A stretch of DNA of 64,000 bases, taken from contig JAGNLV010000003.1 of NCBI GenBank assembly GCA_017999435.1, positions 62,001-126,000 of the forward strand. Reading direction: 5' to 3'. Source of the stretch: Candidatus Zixiibacteriota bacterium (GTDB lineage: Bacteria; Zixibacteria; MSB-5A5; GN15; FEB-12). The first letter of the stretch is position 1. Each line of letters starts with the position of its first letter. Below the pieces are notes generated by a model. The model searched no databases. It was not told the DNA's origin and worked only from the letters and a program-made list of their open reading frames with translations. This document shows positions 27,689 through 34,697 of the stretch, in pieces. A program made the translations under genes and the position numbers.

Positions 27689-28528
27689 TCAGAATTCGTC
27701 GATGTCGCCGAGCGCGAAGTCGGTCAGTTCGGCGCTGATGGACCCGACGATCACTTTGGATTTCATGAGCACGGGCATCTTCACGCGGTCGTCGGTCAGC
27801 CACACTTTCAGCCGCCCCTCATGCTTGAACACGCCCGAGGCCTGGAGGATCGGTTCGACGACCACGCAGTCGAAAGTGCCGGCTTTCACCGTGACCCGCT
27901 CCTTCTCCAGAACCCGCACCTCGAGCGGATAGAGCTTCCCATCGGTGAAATTGTCGATATACAGCGACTTGCCCACCTCGAGCGGCTGCGTCCGCACGTA
28001 GTAGAGAACCGACAGCGGATCCTGGCAGAAGCGCGGGACGGCGACGGTGTCTTTGCCGTAGTAGACGGCGCCCTCGCGGTGGTTGAACGTGTACTGGCGG
28101 TTCGCCCGGTAGCTCCCCTCGCGGAGATCCTTCTCGAAGCGCCAGGGGTACAGGCCGATGGCGTCGGTGATCGATTCCACCCGGTCCTCGACGCGGAAGA
28201 AGGTCGAGAAGAAGCTGTTCGACTCCGCCCGCGTCTGGATCTGGTAGCAGGGGCGGCCCTCGTATTCAATGAGGCGGGCCACTTCCATGGAGGCGGATCC
28301 GGCGTTGATGAAACCGTAACCGACATCAAACTGAAGGCGTTCGCCGACGCCGAAAGCGACGTTGTCGATCGGCCGGTCGAGGGAATCGGCGGATTCGGCC
28401 GCGACGTAGGCGGAGTCGCCGGCCGCGGCCCCTTCAATCTGGGCGGCGGTGAAATAGATCAGCGGGGCGAGCCCCGCGAGGATGAGCATTCCCACGACAG
28501 TCACCTGGATTTTAGTCTTTCGCGGCAT
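27689..28528 (-). CDS. DUF3108 exported protein
   Basis: A 279-residue protein with an N-terminal hydrophobic anchor or signal (VTVVGMLILAGLAPLIYFTA). The body matches the DUF3108 pattern: GERLQFDVGYGFINAGSASMEV, a central DPLSVLYYVR, and GTFDCVVVEPIL then GRLKVWLTDDRVKMPVLMKSKV. Such proteins are periplasmic beta-rich domains of unknown function, often linked to envelope genes. The start overlaps the previous gene by 17 bases, and it is followed two bases later by the deoxyhypusine-synthase-like gene. Confidence 0.8.
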   Translation of the reverse strand: MPRKTKIQVTVVGMLILAGLAPLIYFTAAQIEGAAAGDSAYVAAESADSLDRPIDNVAFGVGERLQFDVGYGFINAGSASMEVARLIEYEGRPCYQIQTRAESNSFFSTFFRVEDRVESITDAIGLYPWRFEKDLREGSYRANRQYTFNHREGAVYYGKDTVAVPRFCQDPLSVLYYVRTQPLEVGKSLYIDNFTDGKLYPLEVRVLEKERVTVKAGTFDCVVVEPILQASGVFKHEGRLKVWLTDDRVKMPVLMKSKVIVGSISAELTDFALGDIDEF

Positions 28529-29012
28529 TGGCCTTCTCGTCGATCCTTTTTACTATTTCCGGCAGGTGTTTGCCCAAATACTCGCCGATTTCGAGGAAGG
28601 TTTCATTGTAGCGGTCGAGCGCCTGACCGATGGGATCTTCGACTTCCTCCCCGGTCGGGCCGGGGTCGGGGAAGTTTTTCAGCAGGAAGGTTTTGTCCTT
28701 CGCCGCCGGGCGCATCCGGACCACTTCCTGGACATGGCGGGCGGACATGCCGAAGATGAGGTGTGCGCGGTCGATCAGGTCGGCGGTCAGGGGTCGCGAT
28801 TTGTGTCCGGAGAGGTCGCAGTTCCAGATTTTCGCCGCTTCAATCGCGTACATCGTTGCGGGGTAGCCAGTTGCCGCCGACGCGCCGGCCGAGATCACCT
28901 CAAATGCGCCCGGCCGCTGCTTCTGCAGCAATGTGCGCAACGCCGCTTCCGCCATCGGTGAGCGACAGGTGTTGCCCGTACAGACAAACAGAACGGTAAA
29001 TGGTTCGTGCAT
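28512..29012 (-). CDS. Low-molecular-weight phosphatase, protein-arginine-phosphatase-like (YwlE family)
   Basis: A 166-residue cytosolic phosphatase with the P-loop VCTGNTCRSPMAE: nucleophile Cys11, Cys16, Arg17, and Thr15 at the position that favours phospho-arginine over phospho-tyrosine in Bacillus YwlE. The general-acid loop is in LKNFPDPGPTGEEVEDPIG. I prefer ATG 29012 because AAGGGG lies six bases upstream; ATG 29018 overlaps the tsaC stop and would add two residues. The pairing with tsaC is the same as ywlC-ywlE in Bacillus. No arginine kinase (McsB) gene is seen here. Confidence 0.85.
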   Translation of the reverse strand: MHEPFTVLFVCTGNTCRSPMAEAALRTLLQKQRPGAFEVISAGASAATGYPATMYAIEAAKIWNCDLSGHKSRPLTADLIDRAHLIFGMSARHVQEVVRMRPAAKDKTFLLKNFPDPGPTGEEVEDPIGQALDRYNETFLEIGEYLGKHLPEIVKRIDEKANAAKD

Positions 29013-29014
29013 GC

Positions 29015-29650
29015 TCATCCCCTTACTACGCGGTCGATCTCCGCCGGGTCGATCGCCCCTTCCCGGAGCACTGCCGGCGGCACAATGGTGCAGTCGATTA
29101 CGGTCGAGGGCATCCCGGTCAGCGGACCGCCGTCCAGGTATAAATCGACTTCATCGCCAAAGATTTCCACAATCTGCTCGACCGTCTCGTTCTCTTCGTC
29201 GCCGGAGATGTTGGCCGAGGTCGCCGTGACCGGATACTCGACCCGTTCCATGATCGCCTGGATGACCGGCGAGGCGGAGACGCGCACGCCGATCTTGCCG
29301 ACCGGGGCGATGACGGGGTGCCAGGATCCCACGGCCGGGAGCACGAGGGTGAGCGGACCCGGAAGAAAGATGCGCGCGAGGCGCAGGGCGGTCGGCCGCA
29401 GTTCGGCATAGTGGGTGATCATCTCGATAGTTCCGACAAAGATCGAAATCGGTTTCTCGGAGGCGCGGCGCTTGGCGCGGGCCAGTCGGTCGGCGGGGAT
29501 CTTGCGGTCGGCGCGCGCCAGCAGACCGTAGCGCGTTTCGGTCGGCGCCACCACCAGCCCGCCCCCGTCCAGCACCGTCACCGCCTCGTTGATCAATTCC
29601 CGCGCCGGCGCCTGCGGGTCGATCTCTTCCACCCGCGGCCTAGTCGCCAT
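29015..29650 (-). CDS. tsaC: Threonylcarbamoyl-AMP synthase (TsaC/YrdC/Sua5 family)
   Basis: Makes L-threonylcarbamoyl-AMP for the t6A37 modification of tRNAs reading ANN codons. The 211 residues contain the substrate-binding GLVVAPTETRYGLLARADR, the KxR-type KRRASEKPISIFVG, PGPLTLVLPAV and TATSANISG. It lacks the Sua5 C-terminal domain, so the short TsaC form fits. ATG 29650 overlaps the upstream gene by 11 bases. The usual PTETVYGL reads PTETRYGL here. Confidence 0.9.
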   Translation of the reverse strand: MATRPRVEEIDPQAPARELINEAVTVLDGGGLVVAPTETRYGLLARADRKIPADRLARAKRRASEKPISIFVGTIEMITHYAELRPTALRLARIFLPGPLTLVLPAVGSWHPVIAPVGKIGVRVSASPVIQAIMERVEYPVTATSANISGDEENETVEQIVEIFGDEVDLYLDGGPLTGMPSTVIDCTIVPPAVLREGAIDPAEIDRVVRG

Positions 29651-30284
29651 CCGGCGACCCCCCGCCGGCCGGCAGCGTATCGGCGCCGGTCGAGTCGCCA
29701 AGCGCGGGCAGCCGGCTGGTTTCATCGTAGAGCGGCGCGGCCCGGCGCACCGCCGCGGCCGCCGCCACCACCCAGGCATCCGGGTAACCCGCGGTGCGGG
29801 CGCGCTGGGCGTAGCTCTCCGCCTGGTACCGGTCCGGGAACGCGCCGACCCGCACCTTGAAATACGGCACTTCGTAGTCCATGGTGACGGGGCGGTCGAA
29901 AATTTCCTCGGCCACCCGCCGCGCCTGGCGGGCCTCGGCGAACAGCTTGCTCGTGAACAACTGCACCTTGAACACCTGGCCGCCGAGCGCCGCGGTGCTG
30001 TCGGCGGCGCGAAGGGCGGCGCTGTCGGCGGCGTCGACGGCGCCGGCATCCGGCCCAACCACCACCGTTTCGCTGCGCCGGTTGGCGGCCGCCGGCGGGT
30101 GCGCGGCCGGCACAATCTCCCGGTCCTGCGGAAGGTCAAGCGGGTCGAAACGCAGGGTGTCGCCCGGCGCCGCCGCCTCCGCGGCCCCCGCCCCGAACGT
30201 CCGCTGCTGCCAGCGGCAGCCGGAGCCGAGCAGCAAGGCCAGCGCCAGCAGGCTACAGATACTTCCGGTACTCTTCCGACTCAT
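29640..30284 (-). CDS. SPOR-domain lipoprotein
   Basis: A 214-residue protein with lipoprotein signal (LLALALLLGSGC, lipidated Cys23). A Pro/Ala/Asp-rich spacer to about residue 100 leads to a SPOR domain (VFKVQLFTSKLFAEARQ...YFKVRVGAFPDRYQAESYAQ). SPOR domains bind denuded septal peptidoglycan, so this is probably an outer-membrane lipoprotein involved in division or cell-wall work. Its first 32 bases overlap manC and it overlaps tsaC by 11, within the long operon. Confidence 0.8.
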   Translation of the reverse strand: MSRKSTGSICSLLALALLLGSGCRWQQRTFGAGAAEAAAPGDTLRFDPLDLPQDREIVPAAHPPAAANRRSETVVVGPDAGAVDAADSAALRAADSTAALGGQVFKVQLFTSKLFAEARQARRVAEEIFDRPVTMDYEVPYFKVRVGAFPDRYQAESYAQRARTAGYPDAWVVAAAAAVRRAAPLYDETSRLPALGDSTGADTLPAGGGSPDGD

Positions 30285-31332
30285 TAATCTTCGCCAGCAG
30301 CTGCTTGATGTCCTGCGACCGCGTCCGGTGCGCGACCAGAGTGATGTGGTTCGCCTTCACGATGATGAGGTCGGACACGCCGAGCGTGGCCACGAGACCG
30401 TCACCGTCGTTGTAGATCGTCGTTTCGAAAGACTCGTGGGTGACCGCGTCGCCGACGATGACACAGTTGTCGCGATCTTTCTGTTTGTACCGCTCGAGCG
30501 CCCGCCAGTCGCCGACATCGTCCCAGATAATGTCGGCCTTGATTGTCAGGACGTTGTCGGCTTTCTCGAGCACGGCGAAATCGATCGAGATGCCGTTGGC
30601 CTCGGCGTAGAGCCCGCGGCACGCCTCGGTCTGCCCGGGCGTCCCGATATGGCGGGAGTAGTCGTCGAGGAGCCGGCCGAGATCCGGCTGGCACTTGCGC
30701 ATCGCCTCGAGAATCGCCCGCGCCGACCAAATGAACATGCCGCTATTCCAGAGGTACTTGTTGCTGTAGTAGTAGTCGAGCGCCACGGCCGCCCGCGGCT
30801 TCTCCGTGAAACCGGAGACGTAGTGGACGGGGATGCTGTCCTGGAGCTTGTAGAGGTCGCCGAGTTTGATGTAGCCGTAACCGGTCTCCGGCCGGGTGGG
30901 GACGATGCCGATCGTGATCAGGCTGTCCTCCTGGGCGGCGATGGCGGTTCCGGCCTGGAGGATTTTCAGCAGTTTCTCGGCGGGGCGGATGAGGTGATCG
31001 GCCGACAGCACGACCATGACCGCCTCGGGATCCTCCTTGGCGAGGTGGGCCGCCGCCAGCCCGATCGCGGGCGCCGTGTTGCGTCCGACCGGTTCGGCCA
31101 GAATGTGCTCGTCCGAGATGGCGGCGCAGTTTTGCAGGATGTACGGCCGCATCTCTTCGCCGGTGACGATGCGGATGCGGTCGCGCGGAATAAGCGGGAG
31201 CACCCGGTCAATGGTTTCCTCGAGCATCATCTTATTCGAGGTCAGCCGGAGAAACTGTTTCGGCCGTTCGATGCGCGAGAGCGGCCAGAATCGTTCGCCG
31301 CGGCCGCCCGCGAGAATAACCCCATACACCAC
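30253..31332 (-). CDS. manC: Mannose-1-phosphate guanylyltransferase
   Basis: Makes GDP-mannose from mannose 1-phosphate and GTP for polysaccharide synthesis. The nucleotidyltransferase signature VILAGGRGERFWPLSR with Lys in RPKQFL starts the protein. AEPVGRNTAPAIGLAA, LSADHLI, GYGYIKLG, FTEKP and LWNSGMFIW are all present. It lacks the isomerase half of long ManC proteins. I start it at GTG 31332, with AAAGGG seven bases upstream. A longer frame from TTG 31395 would run through the promoter -35 box. First gene of the 11-gene operon. Confidence 0.92.
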   Translation of the reverse strand: MVYGVILAGGRGERFWPLSRIERPKQFLRLTSNKMMLEETIDRVLPLIPRDRIRIVTGEEMRPYILQNCAAISDEHILAEPVGRNTAPAIGLAAAHLAKEDPEAVMVVLSADHLIRPAEKLLKILQAGTAIAAQEDSLITIGIVPTRPETGYGYIKLGDLYKLQDSIPVHYVSGFTEKPRAAVALDYYYSNKYLWNSGMFIWSARAILEAMRKCQPDLGRLLDDYSRHIGTPGQTEACRGLYAEANGISIDFAVLEKADNVLTIKADIIWDDVGDWRALERYKQKDRDNCVIVGDAVTHESFETTIYNDGDGLVATLGVSDLIIVKANHITLVAHRTRSQDIKQLLAKINESEEYRKYL

Positions 31333-31366
31333 GGTCGGACCCTTTCCCTTTCGAGCTAATTGGTTG

Positions 31367-31395
31367 ATGATATCAGGGTTAAACGGACTAGTCAA
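31367..31395 (-). promoter_or_regulatory. Sigma-70-type promoter of the manC operon
   Basis: Minus strand TTGACT (31395-31390), 17-base spacer, TATCAT (31372-31367), start predicted near 31360. It gives a ~28-base leader before the GTG of manC and heads the overlapping gene chain down to 19,456. Confidence 0.7.
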
Positions 31396-31528
31396 GGAAA
31401 GATTCCGCCGCCGGTCGCCCCCCGTCGCGCGGCCCGACCGCGCCCTGTTTTCTCTTTCCTTGGCCGCCCCTCCGACCTATTCTTGGGCGAAACGTCCGAC
31501 TCACAAACACCTGTTGGAGGAAAACGAT

Positions 31529-32245
31529 ATGCCCGCACGACGGCTGATTGGGATCGGCGCGTGTCTGCTGGTTGCGGGGGCGATGGTCGCTCCCGGCGCC
31601 CCGCCCGCGATGGCCCAGGATCAGAACTTCCAGGCCGGCCTCCATTTCCTGGCCGGGCTGCCGACCGGCCAGTTCGACGACCTCGTCGGCGACAACGCCT
31701 ACGGGATCGGCGGCCACTTCCTCTGGTCGCCGCCGCGGTCCCCCCTCGGTCTCGGGCTGTCGCTGGGATTTCTCAATTTCGGCAGCGAGTCGCGGCGCGA
31801 ACCGTTCTCCCGAACTATCCCCGACGTCAGGGTCAAAGTCACGACGAGCAACAACATGTTCCAGGGGCTCCTGTTCCTGCGCACGCAGTACCGGAAAGGG
31901 GACTTCCGCCCCTACGCCGATGCGCTCGCCGGATTCGATTATTTCTGGATGGAGACCAGCGTCAAGGACGAAGACGAGTCGGAGGATATCGCGAGCTCGA
32001 CCGACCACGATGATGCGGCGTTCACTTACGGCGTCGGCGGGGGCGTTATGATTCGCCTGCATTCGGGCCAGTCCGGCGGCAAGCCGTTCGCCCTCCTGCT
32101 CGACCTCGGCGCGCGCTACCTGCGCGGCGGCGAAGTCGAGTACGCGCGGCACAAGGACATCATCGAAGAACAGGTGACCTACGACATCGTCACCACCGAG
32201 AGCGACCTGGTGGTGATCGCACTCGGGGTCACCGGCACATTCTGA
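31529..32245 (+). CDS. Predicted outer-membrane beta-barrel protein
   Basis: A 238-residue exported protein with signal peptide ending APPAMAQ. Alternating strands rich in Gly, Phe and Tyr (GGHFLWSPPRSPLGLGLSL, PYADALAGFDYFW, LLLDLGARYLRGGEVEY) and a terminal Phe (VTGTF) indicate a small porin-like or OmpA-type barrel. An acidic loop (DEDESEDIASSTDHDD) at about 150-165 may bind cations. GGAGG eight bases before ATG 31529 decides the start over longer open frames. It is followed 35 bases later by the dipeptidase gene. Confidence 0.7.
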   Translation: MPARRLIGIGACLLVAGAMVAPGAPPAMAQDQNFQAGLHFLAGLPTGQFDDLVGDNAYGIGGHFLWSPPRSPLGLGLSLGFLNFGSESRREPFSRTIPDVRVKVTTSNNMFQGLLFLRTQYRKGDFRPYADALAGFDYFWMETSVKDEDESEDIASSTDHDDAAFTYGVGGGVMIRLHSGQSGGKPFALLLDLGARYLRGGEVEYARHKDIIEEQVTYDIVTTESDLVVIALGVTGTF

Positions 32246-32280
32246 CGCGGCCGGCCCGCGCCGACCGGAAAGGACTCACG

Positions 32281-33501
32281 ATGCGCACGGCTGTGATGTG
32301 CGGACTGCTCGGACTCGTCCTCGCGGGGTGCGGCGGCGCGCCGTCGCCCGAGGCCCTCCACCGCCGGGCGCTGGTGGCGGACCTCCATTCCGACACGCCG
32401 CTGCGGATGCGCGACGGATTCGACATCGGCGCGCCCCACGAGCGCGGCGACGGCGACATGGATCTCGCCCGGCTCGCCGAGGGCGGCGTCGACCTCCAGG
32501 TGTTCGCCTGCTGGCTGCCGACCGAACTTCCGACCGACAGTTGCGTCGCCGCGGCCGACCTGCTCATCGACTCGCTCCTGGCCCAGATCGCCCGGCACCG
32601 GGACCGGGTGGGGCTGTGCCGGACCGCCGCCGAGGCCGAGGAGATCATCGCCTCCGGGCGGCTGGCCGCGCTGGTGAGCATCGAGAACGGCGTGGCGATC
32701 GCCAACGACCTGGCCAACCTCGGCCGTTTCGCCGACCGCGGCGTGCGCTGCCTGGCGCTCACGCACACGGCCTCCAACGCCTGGTGCATCTCGTCGGCCG
32801 ACACCGCACCGGCCTTCGTGGGACTGACCGATTTCGGGCGGGAGGTGGTGCGGGAGATGAACCGGCTGGGGATGATCATCGACATCTCCCACGCCCACCC
32901 GGAGGCGGTCGCGGAGGTGCTTCGAATCAGCGCCGATCCGGTGATCGCCTCGCACTCGTGCGTACGGGCGCTGTGCGACCACGACCGCAACCTGACCGAC
33001 GACCAGATCCGCGCCATTGCGGCCGCCGGCGGACTGATCGGCGTCAACTTCTACAACGGCTACCTGTCCGACGAGTGGAACCGAGTCTCCGATTCCCTGT
33101 GGCGGATTTACAGACCGACGCTCGACTCGCTGGCGGCCCTCTCCCGCGCCGAGGGCGCGGACAGCCAGGCCGACAGTCTGCGGCGCGCCGAGCGGCGCCG
33201 CATCTACCGGGAGGTGGCCGCCCGCGTGGACTCCCTGGCGCCGGTTGATGTGGCCGCCGTGTGCGATCACATCGATTACATCGTCAGGCTGGTCGGCGCC
33301 GATTATGCGGGGTTCGGCTCCGATTTCGACGGCGTGCCGTCGATGCCCCGGGGGCTCGAGGACTGCTCCGGGCTTCCGCGCATCACGGCCGAGCTCGCCG
33401 CCCGGGGCTACTCGGAGAGCGACATCAGGAAAATCCTCGGCGGCAATTTCCTGCGCGTCTTCCGGCGCGTGTGCGACCGGTCGCCGGCCGCGTCCGGCTG
33501 A
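32281..33501 (+). CDS. Membrane dipeptidase, peptidase family M19 (lipoprotein)
   Basis: A 406-residue zinc dipeptidase related to renal dipeptidase, removing dipeptides (possibly cell-wall-derived) in the periplasm. The N-terminus is a lipoprotein signal (GLLGLVLAGC). Metal ligands appear as ADLHSDTPL (HxD), Glu in SIENG, His in LTHTASNAW, and IDISHAHPEAV then ASHSCVRAL. Asp in GFGSDFDG completes the site. The family C-terminus, DIRKILGGNFLRVFRRV, is intact. About 60 residues of charged sequence around 270-330 (SRAEGADSQADSLRRAERRR) form a helical insertion. Confidence 0.9.
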   Translation: MRTAVMCGLLGLVLAGCGGAPSPEALHRRALVADLHSDTPLRMRDGFDIGAPHERGDGDMDLARLAEGGVDLQVFACWLPTELPTDSCVAAADLLIDSLLAQIARHRDRVGLCRTAAEAEEIIASGRLAALVSIENGVAIANDLANLGRFADRGVRCLALTHTASNAWCISSADTAPAFVGLTDFGREVVREMNRLGMIIDISHAHPEAVAEVLRISADPVIASHSCVRALCDHDRNLTDDQIRAIAAAGGLIGVNFYNGYLSDEWNRVSDSLWRIYRPTLDSLAALSRAEGADSQADSLRRAERRRIYREVAARVDSLAPVDVAAVCDHIDYIVRLVGADYAGFGSDFDGVPSMPRGLEDCSGLPRITAELAARGYSESDIRKILGGNFLRVFRRVCDRSPAASG

Positions 33502-33560
33502 TCCCCCCTCCCCGGCGTTTTCGCTTGCCCCGGCCCGCCCCGGCCCTGTTTCTTCCGGAT

Positions 33561-34397
33561 ATGAGACGCCTGAGCCTGCTCTTTCTCGCAGCGGCGGTGC
33601 CGGCAGCGGCCGCGGCGGCGAGCGTGGTCCGCTTCGATCCGCTGCAGGGGCTGGTCGAGGTGGAGGCGGTGATCGACGGCCATGCGAAAGGCCGGTTCGG
33701 CATCGATACGGGGGCCGATCATTTCTACATCGACAGCGCCTTCGCCGCCGCGCACGGTCTCAACCTGGCCTCCGGCCGCCCCAGCCGCGCGGTAGTGGGG
33801 ATCGACGGCCACAGCACGGCGATCGCCGGCCAGGTGCGCTCGCTGGAGATCGGCGACGAACGCCTGTACAACCTCGATGCGATCGTGATGGACATCGGGG
33901 CGCTGGTCAAGGATGACCGGGCCGATCCTCCTGACGGCCTCATCGGGTACAGCCTGCTGCGCCGCTTCTACGTCACGGTCGATTACCCGAACCGCCGCCT
34001 CATTCTCCAGCAGACCGAGCCGGATTTTCTCCAGTCCGGCGGACTTCCCTCGGTGCCGTTCGAGACCAAGGGGCACCTCGTGGTGGTCCAGGCGACGTTC
34101 GACGATTCGGCGACGGCGCCGATGGCGCTGGATTACTGCGCCTCGTACGTGGCCGTCTCCCCCGCGCTCGCCGAACGGCTCGGGGTGCCCGCTGCGGCCG
34201 AGCGGACGATTCTCGGCCGCCTGTCGCTCGGCGGCCTCATCACCACCGACAGCGTCGCTGTCGGCATCGCCGATATCTCCCCGATCAAAGCCCGCCTGCG
34301 CGACGCCGCTTTTGAGGGCCTCATCGGGGCGTCCTTTCTCTACCGCCACAAGATCACAATCGATTACCGGCGCGGCCGCATCTACGTGCACCGGTAG
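33561..34397 (+). CDS. Retropepsin-like aspartyl protease with two tandem domains
   Basis: A 278-residue protein with signal peptide (residues 1-19). The first retropepsin fold has an intact active-site loop FGIDTGADHFYID and ends with DGLIGYSLLRRFYVTVDY. The second starts with MALDYCASYVAVSP, where DTG has become DYC, and ends with FEGLIGASFLYRHKITIDYRRGRIY. The second site is therefore probably inactive, or the two halves form one pseudo-dimeric site as in pepsin. No good ribosome site precedes ATG 33561. The truncated gene at the left edge is a relative. Confidence 0.8.
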   Translation: MRRLSLLFLAAAVPAAAAAASVVRFDPLQGLVEVEAVIDGHAKGRFGIDTGADHFYIDSAFAAAHGLNLASGRPSRAVVGIDGHSTAIAGQVRSLEIGDERLYNLDAIVMDIGALVKDDRADPPDGLIGYSLLRRFYVTVDYPNRRLILQQTEPDFLQSGGLPSVPFETKGHLVVVQATFDDSATAPMALDYCASYVAVSPALAERLGVPAAAERTILGRLSLGGLITTDSVAVGIADISPIKARLRDAAFEGLIGASFLYRHKITIDYRRGRIYVHR

Positions 34398-34418
34398 GCC
34401 AACCTCTCCGCTTTCCGC

Positions 34419-34447
34419 TTGACAGCCGCCCCTCCCGTCGCTACGAT
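34419..34447 (+). promoter_or_regulatory. Sigma-70 promoter of the cobalamin riboswitch/btuB transcript
   Basis: TTGACA (34419-34424), 17-base spacer, TACGAT (34442-34447), start predicted about 34454, immediately before the riboswitch. Confidence 0.85.
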
Positions 34448-34456
34448 AGTCGCGTC

Positions 34457-34625
34457 AACGTTGCGGTGCCGTCCAGAGGGACGGGTAATAGGGAAGACGG
34501 TGCGAGTCCGTCGCAGCCCCGCTACTGTAACGGCTACTTCCCGGGCACCAGGCCACTCGCGGATTCGCGGGGAAGGCGCCCGGCGAGGGTTGGATGCCGA
34601 AGCCAGGAAACCTGCCGCGACCACA
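34457..34625 (+). promoter_or_regulatory. Cobalamin riboswitch
   Basis: Hallmarks of the B12 aptamer are in order: GGGAAGACGGTGCGAGTCCG, then CGCAGCCCCGCTACTGTAA, GCCACT, GGGAAGGC, and the B12 box at 34595-34616 (GAAGCCAGGAAACCTGCC core). It precedes a BtuB-type receptor, which it should repress when cobalamin binds. Downstream, CGGTTGC (34633-34639) and GGTTGC (34691-34696) compete for GCAACC (34679-34684), a plausible switch exposing or hiding the ribosome site. Confidence 0.96.
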
Positions 34626-34678
34626 TCTCAGGCGGTTGCTGTCAGCGCGGGCTGACGAGATCGAGGCACTGCGCGGCC

Positions 34679-34696
34679 GCAACCGGTGGAGGTTGC
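34679..34696 (+). promoter_or_regulatory. Ribosome-site-sequestering hairpin of btuB
   Basis: GCAACC (34679-34684), loop GGTGGA, GGTTGC (34691-34696): the GGAGG ribosome site of the gene starting at 34698 is trapped in loop and stem. An antisequestering partner lies at 34633-34639. This is the likely expression platform of the riboswitch. Confidence 0.65.
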
Positions 34697-34697
34697 C

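Noticed and set aside
31333-31395. N-terminal extension of manC from TTG 31395
   Set aside because: The TTG is part of the TTGACT -35 box, and the -10 box lies inside the extension; the GTG at 31332 has a ribosome site.
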